A stretch of DNA of 64,000 nucleotides from assembly GCA_018241405.1 (NCBI GenBank), contig JAFEDY010000022.1:170377-234376 (forward strand), read 5' to 3'. Origin of the DNA: Pseudomonadota bacterium. Lineage in GTDB: Bacteria > Pseudomonadota > Gammaproteobacteria > Burkholderiales > Burkholderiaceae_C. The position numbers and the translations under genes are program-made. Under the pieces are notes generated by a model. It saw only the letters and a program-made list of their open reading frames with translations. It was not told the DNA's origin and did no database searches. Positions 8,316 to 16,957 of this stretch are shown piece after piece. Position 1 is the first letter of the stretch, and the number at the start of each line of letters is the position of its first letter.

Positions 8316-9353
8316 ATGTCTTCGACTTCTGGCTGTGCTTCGATCACGGCAGACAGGCTCACCGAACTCGCCCTTGAGTCGGCCTACTCGAGCGCGGTTT
8401 CGCCGCTGAACGGCCCCTGCTGTCTGCTCGTCGATCTGAGCGACGGCGGCGCCGAAACTTCCGGGTTGCAGCCGCGCCTACAGCAATGGCTGGCGGCGCA
8501 GGCTGGCCCAGTGATCGGCGTCGGCGGCGCGACTGTCGTCCGGCATGAACTCGGCGCAGCCTGCGATCTCGTCCTCGATGACGACAAGGGGCTGGGCACG
8601 CTGCTGGACAACATCACGCAGGCGCCCTTCACTGCAATGACGCTCGTGCAGGTTCTGCGCGTGACCGAGAAGATGCCCGCCACACAGGCACTCACTGTGG
8701 AATCGCTCGCATACTCCACATTGCAGTCGGGCGCGGATTTTCGCCGCTGGTTCGCGGCCCGTCCGTCTGAACCGCAGCGCCCTTCGACCGATGACGGCCC
8801 ACCGCTCCTCATCGAACGCCGCAACAGCGCGCTGAAAATCAGACTGAACCGTCCTTCCATCCGCAATGCAATGACCATCGAGATGCGCGACGCGCTGGTC
8901 GAAGCGCTCGAGCTTTCCGTCATCGACGACAGCATCAAACACATCGAGGTGAGCGGCCTTGGAGCCTGCTTCTGCACCGGTGGAGCGCTCGAGGAGTTCG
9001 GTAGCGCCTCCGACCCGGCCACTGCCCACGCAGTACGCAGCCTCCGCCTACCTGCGGCCACCCTGCTATGCAGCGCTGCATCTACCCGGTTTCATGTGCA
9101 TGGCGCCTGTATCGGCTCGGGCATCGAGTTTCCAGCCTTCGCCCACCATCTGAGCGCCAGCCCGGGCAGTTTCTTCCAACTCCCGGAGATCCGCTTCGGC
9201 CTCATTCCCGGCGCCGGCGGCTGCGTCAGCATCCCGCGCCGAATCGGCCGGCAGCGTACTGCGTACCTGGCACTCTCCGCTCGTCGCATCAATACAAGCA
9301 CCGCACTCGAATGGGGTCTGATCGACGAGATGACGCCGGCCGCGGCTCGTTAG
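8316..9353 (+). CDS. enoyl-CoA hydratase/isomerase-like protein with an N-terminal extension
   Basis: 345 aa, about 85 longer than a normal crotonase. The C-terminal crotonase domain starts near residue 165 ('LLIERRNSALKIRLNRP') and has the oxyanion segment 'GACFCTGG' and a Glu in 'LPEIRFGLIPGAGG'. The first 160 residues resemble a degenerate crotonase half ('VESLAYSTLQSGADFRRW' looks like the end of a first crotonase domain). So it may be a tandem crotonase with a decayed first domain. It ends soon after the active-site helix, so the C-terminus is short. It follows the CoxG-like gene by 47 bp. Substrate unknown. Confidence 0.75.
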   Translation: MSSTSGCASITADRLTELALESAYSSAVSPLNGPCCLLVDLSDGGAETSGLQPRLQQWLAAQAGPVIGVGGATVVRHELGAACDLVLDDDKGLGTLLDNITQAPFTAMTLVQVLRVTEKMPATQALTVESLAYSTLQSGADFRRWFAARPSEPQRPSTDDGPPLLIERRNSALKIRLNRPSIRNAMTIEMRDALVEALELSVIDDSIKHIEVSGLGACFCTGGALEEFGSASDPATAHAVRSLRLPAATLLCSAASTRFHVHGACIGSGIEFPAFAHHLSASPGSFFQLPEIRFGLIPGAGGCVSIPRRIGRQRTAYLALSARRINTSTALEWGLIDEMTPAAAR

Positions 9354-9426
9354 CGCGTCTCATCAAATCATCCAAATGACTACTGCGGCAAGATGGACGG
9401 CTCTCAGGAAGCTGCAAGTTTACGCA

Positions 9427-10596
9427 TCAGTGTACTAGGGGCGCCACCCCGCTGAGGAGCAGTCGCACCAATTCGCTCTGCCGAGCGACTCCTGTCTTGT
9501 CAAAGATCGCGCGCAACTGACATCTCGCCGTATTCCGACTGATGTGAAGTTGTTCGGAGGCTTCGTCCACCGTCATTCCCTCGAGCAGCTTCAGGGCGAG
9601 TGTGGCCTCGGCAGGAGTGAGGCCATAAAGCCGCTTCAAAACGGCCTGAGACGCTACAGACTTTTGCTCCACGTCGCGGATGATGACCACACCAGCGGGG
9701 CTCTCGGCAGACTCAGACCACGCGGTCATTGGGGCCGCCTTAACCACGATACCGAGGTTCTGACGCCCGGAAGGCCGCGTCAGGGACATCCCCGAAACAA
9801 GGTGAGGCCGCGGAGATGTCTCGCCACGGATTGCGTGCTCGATCATGGTCTGCAACTCCCTATTCTCGCTTCCCAACGCTGCATGCAGACCACCGTTGGC
9901 GATGCTGAGGCCATCGCGCTCACGCAGGATCTCGGTCGCTGCGCCATTACTACGCAGAATCTTGCCGCGCTTATCCAGGATCACGGCCCCCACGGAAAGC
10001 CGCTCGAGCGTTCCTGCATAAAACTGGCGCTCGGACTCAGTCACATCGACCTGATTGCGCAACCGAACCGCACACCGAATGTGCGGCAAGAGAATCTGAC
10101 AGATCGCGCGCTCGGCATCACCGAAATTCAGGCTACGCTCTGCACGACTTATCCGGAGTCGGCAAAAGGGCTCGCCGCCATCGCCGAGATCCACACCCAG
10201 GTAGTAGCGCACCTCAAGCAGCGACAGGAACTCTTGGTAGATTGCGCTGCGCAGCCATTCCTCTTCGTTCACCACTTCCTCTATCGTCATCACCCGCCCC
10301 ACCGGCAGATTGACGAACGGATCGACGACGTAAAAGAAGCTGTTGTAAGTTTCCGCAATTTCGGGCTTTGCCTCACCGGCGAAAACCACCTGCCAGGAGT
10401 GTTCAGGCGAAGGCGGCCGCAGAATCATGGTGACGTAGTTCGCGTCCAGCATGCCACGCAGGACTTCGAGGAACCCGCTCCATGGCGTCGCCTCTGCCGT
10501 CCCCTCGTAGATCATTCGCACGAGGCGGTCATAGTTGACCAGCGTCAGGCCGGATTTCAGGAACAGGTCTTCAGCGTCGATTCCGATGATGTCCAC
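9427..10596 (-). CDS. LuxR-type transcriptional regulator with sensory N-terminal half
   Basis: 389 aa, GTG start at 10596 preceded by GAGGAGA. The C-terminal about 65 residues form a LuxR/FixJ helix-turn-helix ('GLTPAEATLALKLLEGMT', 'ISRNTARCQLRAIFDKTG'). A PAS-like segment lies around residues 200-310 ('GAVILDKRGKILRSNGAA'). The N-terminal part is uncharacterised and may bind a ligand. It is divergent from the F420 operon and convergent with the crotonase gene, so it may regulate the island's catabolic genes. That is positional inference. Confidence 0.85.
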   Translation of the reverse strand: MDIIGIDAEDLFLKSGLTLVNYDRLVRMIYEGTAEATPWSGFLEVLRGMLDANYVTMILRPPSPEHSWQVVFAGEAKPEIAETYNSFFYVVDPFVNLPVGRVMTIEEVVNEEEWLRSAIYQEFLSLLEVRYYLGVDLGDGGEPFCRLRISRAERSLNFGDAERAICQILLPHIRCAVRLRNQVDVTESERQFYAGTLERLSVGAVILDKRGKILRSNGAATEILRERDGLSIANGGLHAALGSENRELQTMIEHAIRGETSPRPHLVSGMSLTRPSGRQNLGIVVKAAPMTAWSESAESPAGVVIIRDVEQKSVASQAVLKRLYGLTPAEATLALKLLEGMTVDEASEQLHISRNTARCQLRAIFDKTGVARQSELVRLLLSGVAPLVH

Positions 10597-10763
10597 GCTT
10601 CAAGGTCTCCTCTCGATCAGCATCCTCGCCACATGCAACGAGAAGAAACATGTCGTAGCCGAGCCAAAGTTGATCAACCGCAAGGTGCCAAGGTTCCACT
10701 CTACCCATCGACCCTGGTGACCATCTTTGATCTAGCGCAACGACGAGCCTTTAACACGATCGG

Positions 10764-10802
10764 ATGACCGTGGTGGCCGATCGCGAAAGCGACATCTACA
10801 GA
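10764..10802 (+). pseudogene. IS4/Tn5-type transposase fragment
   Basis: A dozen codons read 'VVADRESDIY', the conserved DRE motif of IS4/Tn5-type transposases, followed soon by a stop. It lies directly left of the miniature element and is a short relic only. Confidence 0.4.
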
Positions 10803-10825
10803 TATGAAACCCGCTGAAGGGCTTA

Positions 10826-11084
10826 CTCAGCGGTCAGTAATTTAGGCGATAGATATTGAACTTCTACTCCTGTTGTGAACCATGCCATACATGAAGCGAG
10901 ACGGACGCGCCCTGGCACACAACATCCTGGAAGAAATGCGCATGCTGGCCGTTCAGCGCATGCGTGAAGGCGAGCGCCCAGAAGCCGTGGCCCAGTCGTT
11001 TGGAATGCACAGAAGTTGGGCTTCCTGCGTTGGTTCGGTCATTCTTTCAACACTCTTCTGTCGCCTATATTACTGACTGCTGAG
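10826..11084. mobile_element. miniature IS630-type element with terminal inverted repeats
   Basis: 259 bp bounded by inverted repeats of about 27 bp: the left end reads CTCAGCGGTCAGTAAT and the right end is its complement with three mismatches over the arm. Each end is flanked by TA (10824-10825 and 11085-11086), the target duplication typical of IS630/Tc1 elements. Inside is a fragment of an IS630 transposase N-terminus. This is an internally deleted, non-autonomous copy. Confidence 0.75.
10882..11076 (+). pseudogene. IS630 transposase N-terminal (helix-turn-helix) fragment
   Basis: 64 codons. The first about 45 match the N-terminal HTH of IS630-type transposases ('RDGRALAHNILEEMRMLAVQRM', 'EAVAQSFGMHRSW'). 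The rest is unrelated sequence reading into the right end of the miniature element. The DDE catalytic domain is absent. Confidence 0.65.
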
Positions 11085-11295
11085 TAAGTTCTGGGGATTG
11101 GGGCAGCCCCTGGTAGGCCTGCGTTCAATGGCCGCGACTGTCCACATTTGAACTCGCCACCCTAATCCAATCGGTCGATGCAGCACCTGCACGCCCTAAC
11201 TAAAGTGCCTCCACAGCACGGGGTGAATGCCGATACCTGAAGTCAGATTCGCGCCTTTTCCCTGGCCACATTGAAAACCACGAGGGGAGCAGGAC

Positions 11296-11967
11296 ATGGA
11301 ACAGACAATCGCAGTCGTCGGCGGAACGGGAAACCTCGGCGCAGCACTTGCACGACGCTGGGCGAAGGCGGGCAGACAGGTGATCATCGGTTCCCGCACC
11401 GCTGCTAAGGCTCAGGAAGCCGCCGAGCATCTGAGCGCCGGGCTGGATACCGTGATCCGGTACGCCTCCAATCTGGAGGCCGCGCGCGCGGCAGACGTCA
11501 TCGTCGCGACCGTGCCCTTCTCCTCCCAGTCGGCCGTGCTTGAAGAAATCCGCCCCGCCCTAGCCGGCAAGATCCTAATCGACACCACCGTTCCTCTCGT
11601 TCCACCCAAGGTCGCGCGCGTACAGTTGCCCGCTGAGGGCAGCGCCGCCCAGCGTGCGCAGCGGCAGCTCGGCGAGGGTGTGCGGCTAGTTTCCGCGTTC
11701 CACAACGTTGCCGCCCACAAGCTCGCCACCGACCAGGTCGTGGAATGCGACGTGCTTGTCTTCGGCGATGACAAGGCGGCACGGGCGGTCGCCGTGGACC
11801 TCGCCGACTGCGCAGGGCTGCGCGGACTGCATGCGGGCGGGCTGGCCAACTCCGCCGCGGCAGAGGCACTGACCTCAATCCTCATCTTTCTCAACAAGAC
11901 CTACAAGGTGGATGGCGCGGGCATCCGTATCACCGGTCAGCTTGATCGTTCGGCAGCTGCGGATTGA
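11296..11967 (+). CDS. fno: NADPH:F420 oxidoreductase (8-hydroxy-5-deazaflavin:NADPH oxidoreductase)
   Basis: 223 aa, the normal size. The N-terminal Rossmann fold begins with the NADP-binding loop 'VVGGTGNLGAALARRWAKAG' followed by 'IIGSRT', whose Ser-Arg-Thr favours the 2'-phosphate of NADPH. 'ATVPFSSQ' and 'LVSAFHNVAA' match the F420-binding family. Fno exchanges hydride between NADPH and F420, so it can supply F420H2 to the LLM enzyme. A strong GGGGAGCAGG precedes the ATG. It is the first gene of the F420 operon, 9 bp before cofE. Confidence 0.9.
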   Translation: MEQTIAVVGGTGNLGAALARRWAKAGRQVIIGSRTAAKAQEAAEHLSAGLDTVIRYASNLEAARAADVIVATVPFSSQSAVLEEIRPALAGKILIDTTVPLVPPKVARVQLPAEGSAAQRAQRQLGEGVRLVSAFHNVAAHKLATDQVVECDVLVFGDDKAARAVAVDLADCAGLRGLHAGGLANSAAAEALTSILIFLNKTYKVDGAGIRITGQLDRSAAAD

Positions 11968-11976
11968 GGCCTAACG

Positions 11977-12753
11977 ATGGCATCGTCTGTCCGCTTTGCT
12001 GCGCTTCAGGGTCTCCCCGAGATCGTCCCGGGTGACGATCTCGCGGCGCTGATCGTCGCGGCTGCCGAGCGCGACGCGATCCCGATCACCGATGACACAA
12101 CGCTGGTCATCGCCCAGAAGGTCGTCTCGAAGGCCGAGGGGCGCTTCGTCCGTATCTCCGAAGTGTCCCCCTCACCGCGTGCGCAGTCGCTCGCCGCGGC
12201 GACAGGCAAGGACGCGCGGTTGGTCGAGTTGATCCTCTCCGAATCCGACGCGGTATTGCGCGCCGTCCCGGGCGTGCTGGTCGTGCGCCACCGGCTCGGC
12301 CACGTCATGGCCAATGCCGGCATCGACCGCTCCAACGTCCCCGGCACTGCCTCGGACGAGACGGTGCTGCTGCTGCCACGCGACCCCAACCACAGCGCGC
12401 AGGTGCTGCGCGCCTCGATCGCCGCACGCTGCGGTGCCAAGCCGGGCGTGCTCATAAGCGACAGCTTCGGCCGTCCATGGCGCAACGGCGTGGTGAATGT
12501 TGCACTCGGTACAGCAGGCATCCCCAGCTTGGTTGACCGTCGCGGTGAGACCGACCGGATGGGGCGACGCCTGGAGGTTACTCAGATTGCGTTTGCCGAC
12601 GCCATCTGCGCCGCAGCGGCTCTGGTCATGGGCGAGGGCGCGGAAGGTACCCCGGTCGTCGTGATCGATGGCCTTGCAGGCCGCTACCCCAATGCACCAG
12701 AGCGCGACTGCCGCGCCCTCATTCGGCCACTCGAAGAGGATCTTTTCCAATGA
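11977..12753 (+). CDS. cofE: coenzyme F420:L-glutamate ligase
   Basis: 258 aa, single-domain CofE. Conserved stretches: 'LVIAQKVVSKAEGRFV', 'LGHVMANAGIDRSNVPG', 'LISDSFGRPWRNGVVNVALG', 'DRMGRRLEVTQIAFAD'. The enzyme adds gamma-linked glutamates to F420-0 using GTP. Actinobacterial FbiB carries an extra nitroreductase domain that reduces dehydro-F420; this protein lacks it. Its stop overlaps the start of cofD by 4 bp, showing translational coupling. Confidence 0.95.
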   Translation: MASSVRFAALQGLPEIVPGDDLAALIVAAAERDAIPITDDTTLVIAQKVVSKAEGRFVRISEVSPSPRAQSLAAATGKDARLVELILSESDAVLRAVPGVLVVRHRLGHVMANAGIDRSNVPGTASDETVLLLPRDPNHSAQVLRASIAARCGAKPGVLISDSFGRPWRNGVVNVALGTAGIPSLVDRRGETDRMGRRLEVTQIAFADAICAAAALVMGEGAEGTPVVVIDGLAGRYPNAPERDCRALIRPLEEDLFQ

Positions 12754-13724
12754 CTTCCATCGGCCAAGCCCATGTGGTAGCGCTTTCGGGCGGAGTGGGC
12801 GGTGCCAAGCTCGCCTACGGCCTGCTGCAGGCCCTCCCGGCCGATAGCCTGAGCATCTGTCTCAATACCGGGGATGATTTCGAACACCTCGGCCTGCATA
12901 TCTCACCCGACATCGACACTGCGCTTTACACACTCGCCGATCTCGCCAACCCGCAAACTGGTTGGGGCAGGCGTGATGAAACGTGGACCTTCATGCAGGC
13001 GCTAGACCGGCTCGGCGGCGAGACCTGGTTCCAACTCGGTGACGGCGATCTGGCGACCCATGTGGAGCGCACATGCAGGCTTGCCCGCGGAGAACTCCTG
13101 AGCGGCATCGTGAGCGATTTCGCACGGCGTCTGGGCATTCGCGCACGCTTGGTGCCGATGAGCGATTCGCAGGTACGCACCCGCGCCATCACCGATGAAG
13201 GGGAGTTCGATTTCCAGGACTACTTCGTCCGCCTGCAGTGCCGTCCGCGCATCCAAGCGATCCGCTACATGCACGCCGATGCGGCGCGTCCAGCGCCAGC
13301 GATCGAGTCGGTACTGCGCGATCCAGGCCTGGAGGCGATCGTGATCTGCCCCTCCAATCCCTACTTGAGCATCGATCCGATTCTCGCCGTGCCCGGCATG
13401 CGATCCGCCATCCGGGCAGCCGGCGTACCGGTCGTCGCGGTGTCGCCGATCATTGCTGGCGAGGCGGTGAAAGGGCCTACCGCGAAGATCATGCGGGAAC
13501 TGGGCCGGCCGGCGAGTGCCAATGAAATCGCCCACCACTATGCCGGGCTGATCGACGGCTTCGTGCTCGACAGCCGCGACCGCGGCCTTGCCGACACGAT
13601 CGGCTGCTCCGTCCACATTGCCGACACATTGATGCGCACTACGGACGACCGCATACGCCTGGCCGGCGAAACCCTCCGCTTCGCCCGCACCCTCGCTGCC
13701 ACGCCAGGGGGGAGGAGACAATGA
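12750..13724 (+). CDS. cofD: 2-phospho-L-lactate transferase-type enzyme (CofD/FbiA)
   Basis: 324 aa, normal length. The N-terminal 'ALSGGVGGAKLAYGLLQALP' binds the nucleotide-activated donor; 'LNTGDDFEHLGLHISPDID' is the conserved metal-binding region. CofD joins FO to an activated 2-phospholactate, phosphoenolpyruvate or 3-phosphoglycerate unit, giving an F420-0 form. Which C3 acid is used here cannot be told from motifs. Coupled by ATGA-type overlaps to cofE upstream and cofC downstream. Confidence 0.95.
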   Translation: MTSIGQAHVVALSGGVGGAKLAYGLLQALPADSLSICLNTGDDFEHLGLHISPDIDTALYTLADLANPQTGWGRRDETWTFMQALDRLGGETWFQLGDGDLATHVERTCRLARGELLSGIVSDFARRLGIRARLVPMSDSQVRTRAITDEGEFDFQDYFVRLQCRPRIQAIRYMHADAARPAPAIESVLRDPGLEAIVICPSNPYLSIDPILAVPGMRSAIRAAGVPVVAVSPIIAGEAVKGPTAKIMRELGRPASANEIAHHYAGLIDGFVLDSRDRGLADTIGCSVHIADTLMRTTDDRIRLAGETLRFARTLAATPGGRRQ

Positions 13725-14395
13725 ACTGCTGGGCACTTTTGGCACTCAAGCCTCCGCACCTGGGCAAGAGCCGGCTGGGCGGCACACTGTCGCGCCGACA
13801 GCGCGAACACTTGGTCATCACCATGTTCGAACATGTGCTGGAGACGCTCAACGCCGCACTCGAGATAGACCGGGTCGCGGTGATCACGCCAAATCCTGAA
13901 ATACTGCCGCAGGGAGTGCTGGCGCTCGAGGACCGCGGAGCCGGGCTCAACCAGGCCCTCGACGACGGCCGAGATGCGCTGCTGGCCTTCGGCGCGACCG
14001 AGTTGCTCGTGCTCCATGCCGACCTGCCCTGGCTCAAACCGGCCGAAGTCGACGGGTTCGTGCGCCTTGGCCGCGGCACAGGGCTGGCGTTGGCGCCGGA
14101 TCATCACGGTTCGGGCACCAATGCGGTGTTCCTGACTCAGCCCGACCGTTTCGATTTCCACTTCGGTAACTCCAGTTTCAGGCAGCACCTCATGGAGGCG
14201 CGAAGCCGCGGGTTCGAACCGATCATCAACGCCCCACATGGCTTCGCCGTCGACATCGATGAACCCGCAGACCTTCAGCACTACCTCGACACCCGAAGCG
14301 GCCTTCTTGAGCCGTTCCTCTCATCCTGGAGTACGACGCGATGGACAGCACGCCCGAAACACTTCTCGCCCTTGCACGCGGCGGAACACGGCTGA
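13721..14395 (+). CDS. cofC: guanylyltransferase supplying the activated C3 acid for F420 (CofC/FbiD)
   Basis: 224 aa. The N-terminal 'LKPPHLGKSRLGG' is the nucleotide-binding loop; 'LHADLPWLKPAEVD' carries the metal-binding Asp; 'GTNAVFL' and 'HGFAVDIDEPADL' are family signatures. CofC activates 2-phospholactate, PEP (as FbiD) or 3-phosphoglycerate with GTP. GGAGGAGACA precedes the ATG. The last 55 bp overlap the start of fbiC in another frame, an unusually long overlap, so the C-terminal about 15 residues are probably not conserved. Confidence 0.93.
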   Translation: MNCWALLALKPPHLGKSRLGGTLSRRQREHLVITMFEHVLETLNAALEIDRVAVITPNPEILPQGVLALEDRGAGLNQALDDGRDALLAFGATELLVLHADLPWLKPAEVDGFVRLGRGTGLALAPDHHGSGTNAVFLTQPDRFDFHFGNSSFRQHLMEARSRGFEPIINAPHGFAVDIDEPADLQHYLDTRSGLLEPFLSSWSTTRWTARPKHFSPLHAAEHG

Positions 14396-16740
14396 GCGAC
14401 GAACAGCTCCGCACACTCGCGGCGCATACCGCCCCGCAAGCACTGTTCGATTGTGCGCGCGCCCTCACCGTGGCGGGTCACGGGCGACTGGTGGGGCATT
14501 CCCGAAAGGTATTCATTCCGGTCACGCGTCTGTGCCGTAACGTCTGTGGCTACTGCACATTCGCGGCATCACCCAAAGCCGTCCCAGCCCCGTTCCTAAG
14601 CCCCGAGGAAGTGCTCGAAATCGCTCGCGCTGGCGCCGCCGCCGGTTGCCGGGAGGCCTTGTTCACCCTCGGCGAGAAACCTGAGCTGCGCTACGGTGCC
14701 GCACGTGAAGCCCTAGAGGCGCAGGGCTATGCCAGCACCGTAGCGTATGTAGCCGCCCTCGCGGAGCGCGTTTTCCGCGAAACGGGATTGCTGCCGCACA
14801 TCAATGCCGGCAACCTTGACGCCGCCGAGTTCAGCCTGCTGCGCCCCCACGCCGTGTCGATGGGCATCATGCTCGAGACCACCGCCGAGCGTCTCGGCAT
14901 GCGCGGCCAGCCTCACTGGAACTGCCCGGACAAGCGGCCCGAGGCGCGTCTTGCCACGCTCGATGCCGCTGGCGAGGCCGGGGTGGCAATGACAAGTGGC
15001 CTGCTCATCGGCATCGGTGAGACACCCTCGGAGCGTGTTGATGCCCTGCTCGCTCTACGCGCCACCCATGAACGCCACGGCCACATCCAGGAAGTCATCG
15101 TGCAGAACTTCCGCGCAAAGGCGCGCACGCGGATGGCCGCAGCCCCTGAACCGACCGTGGCGGAGCACGCGTGGACGATCGCCATGGCGCGCATTGTGTT
15201 CGGCCCGTCCATGTCGATCCAGGCCCCACCGAATCTGCGCACCGGTGAACTGCCCGCCCTGATAGGGGCCGGCGTGAATGACTGGGGCGGCATTTCCCCG
15301 GTCACGATCGATCACGTGAACCCGGAGGCGGCCTGGCCCGAGCTCGAGCGCCTCGACGCCGAGACCCGGCGCTGTGATCGCCTGCTCGTCGAACGTCTGG
15401 CGCTGACCCCTGCGTTCGCAAACCAGGCTGCCCGATGGACCGCAGGCGACGTATTACGGGCCGTGCTGCGCAGCACGGATGCGAACGGCTGGGTGCGCGA
15501 GGACGACTGGCTCGCGGGCGCGGCAATGTCCCCAACGGCATCGATCCGCGGCCTTGCCGGCAGCGCCTCACAGGCACAGCCAAGCGCCGAGGTCGCCGCC
15601 ATCCTGAACCGTGCACGCGACGGCCAAACGCTTGACGAGGGCAGCATCGCACGCCTATTCCTTGCTCGCGACAACGATTTCGCCGCCATCGTGCACGCGG
15701 CCGACACGATGCGCTCCGCACTCGTCGGCGACGCCGTGACCTATGTGCGCAACTGCAACATCAATTACACAAACATCTGCAAGCATCGGTGTGGATTCTG
15801 CGCGTTCGCCAAAAGCCGCTCCGCAAGCTCCCTGCGCGGCCCCGCCTACAGGCTCGACGCGGATTCGGTGGTCGAGCGCGCACAAGAGGCCTGGGCGCGT
15901 GGCGCACGCGAGGTGTGCATGCAGGGCGGGATCCACCCGCACTACGACGGCAACACATATCTCGAGCTCACACATGCGGTGAAGTCCGCACTCCCGGGGA
16001 TGCATATTCATGCCTTCTCCCCGCTCGAGATCTTGCACGGCGCACGCTCCCTGCACCTGTCGGTGGACGCCTATCTTGGCAGGCTGCGCGAAGCTGGTCT
16101 CGGCTCCCTACCCGGCACGGCTGCCGAAATCCTTGACGACGAGGTGCGTGCACTCATCTGTGTGGACAAGCTCGACACTGCCGAGTGGCTTGACGTGATG
16201 CGCGTCGCTCATCACAGCGGTATACGTACGACCGCGACGATCATGTTCGGGCATGTGGACACGCCAGTGCACTGGGCGCGCCACCTGTTGCACCTTCGTG
16301 CGCTCCAGGCCGAGACCGGCGGCTTCACCGAGTTCGTTCCGCTGCCCTTCGTGCACATGGAGTCGCCACTCTGGCACAAGGGCCACGCGCGTTCGGGTCC
16401 CAGCCTGCGCGAGGCGGTTCTGATGCATGCGGTACCGCGCCTGGTGTTCGGTACGCTGCTGCCCAATATCCAGACCTCCTGGGTGAAGATGGGGCGCGAA
16501 GGCGCCGCCCTGTGCCTGCGCGCGGGCGCCAACGACCTCGGCGGTACCCTGATGTACGAGTCGATCACCCGTGCCGCAGGCGGGGCAAATGGCCAGTTGA
16601 TGAACGATGACGACTTGCGTTCCATCGCCACCGCGGCGGGCCGCCCCCTACGGCGACGCACGACCATCTATCGGTTCGCCGATGACGAAGCGGCCGTTGG
16701 ATCGACGAATCGTGCCGCCGACGTCGCTACCGCCATCTGA
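14341..16740 (+). CDS. fbiC: bifunctional FO synthase (CofG-CofH fusion)
   Basis: 799 aa with two radical SAM domains. The first (CofG-like) cluster site is C65-x3-C69-x2-C72 ('CRNVCGYC'); the second (CofH-like) is C480-x3-C484-x2-C487 ('CKHRCGFC'). Each half also has the family's 'NFRAKA'/'IMFGH' type segments. FO synthase makes the deazaflavin chromophore FO from tyrosine and a ribityl-pyrimidine of flavin synthesis. The fused form is typical of bacteria, while archaea keep two genes. GGAG precedes the ATG. It is the last biosynthetic gene of the operon. Confidence 0.96.
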   Translation: MDSTPETLLALARGGTRLSDEQLRTLAAHTAPQALFDCARALTVAGHGRLVGHSRKVFIPVTRLCRNVCGYCTFAASPKAVPAPFLSPEEVLEIARAGAAAGCREALFTLGEKPELRYGAAREALEAQGYASTVAYVAALAERVFRETGLLPHINAGNLDAAEFSLLRPHAVSMGIMLETTAERLGMRGQPHWNCPDKRPEARLATLDAAGEAGVAMTSGLLIGIGETPSERVDALLALRATHERHGHIQEVIVQNFRAKARTRMAAAPEPTVAEHAWTIAMARIVFGPSMSIQAPPNLRTGELPALIGAGVNDWGGISPVTIDHVNPEAAWPELERLDAETRRCDRLLVERLALTPAFANQAARWTAGDVLRAVLRSTDANGWVREDDWLAGAAMSPTASIRGLAGSASQAQPSAEVAAILNRARDGQTLDEGSIARLFLARDNDFAAIVHAADTMRSALVGDAVTYVRNCNINYTNICKHRCGFCAFAKSRSASSLRGPAYRLDADSVVERAQEAWARGAREVCMQGGIHPHYDGNTYLELTHAVKSALPGMHIHAFSPLEILHGARSLHLSVDAYLGRLREAGLGSLPGTAAEILDDEVRALICVDKLDTAEWLDVMRVAHHSGIRTTATIMFGHVDTPVHWARHLLHLRALQAETGGFTEFVPLPFVHMESPLWHKGHARSGPSLREAVLMHAVPRLVFGTLLPNIQTSWVKMGREGAALCLRAGANDLGGTLMYESITRAAGGANGQLMNDDDLRSIATAAGRPLRRRTTIYRFADDEAAVGSTNRAADVATAI

Positions 16741-16957
16741 CTGCCCGAGTTCCCAGTGCAAGCAACCACACCAACGCCGAACCATCTGCGCGAGGTAGTC
16801 GATTGCCAATGAGACTGCACGACCCACACCCCGGGTCCCAAGTACATCCGCTTGATTGCGACGTGCGCGCATGCCGAAGGCAATGCAGTGAACTGGCACA
16901 CGACCATTGCGCTGTGAGTACAGCGCGCAGACCAATATCCGACCTGGAGCATCATCG

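Noticed and set aside
11085..11295. A defined promoter or riboswitch upstream of fno
   Set aside because: GC-rich with no convincing -35/-10 pair or conserved aptamer; only the ribosome binding site is clear.
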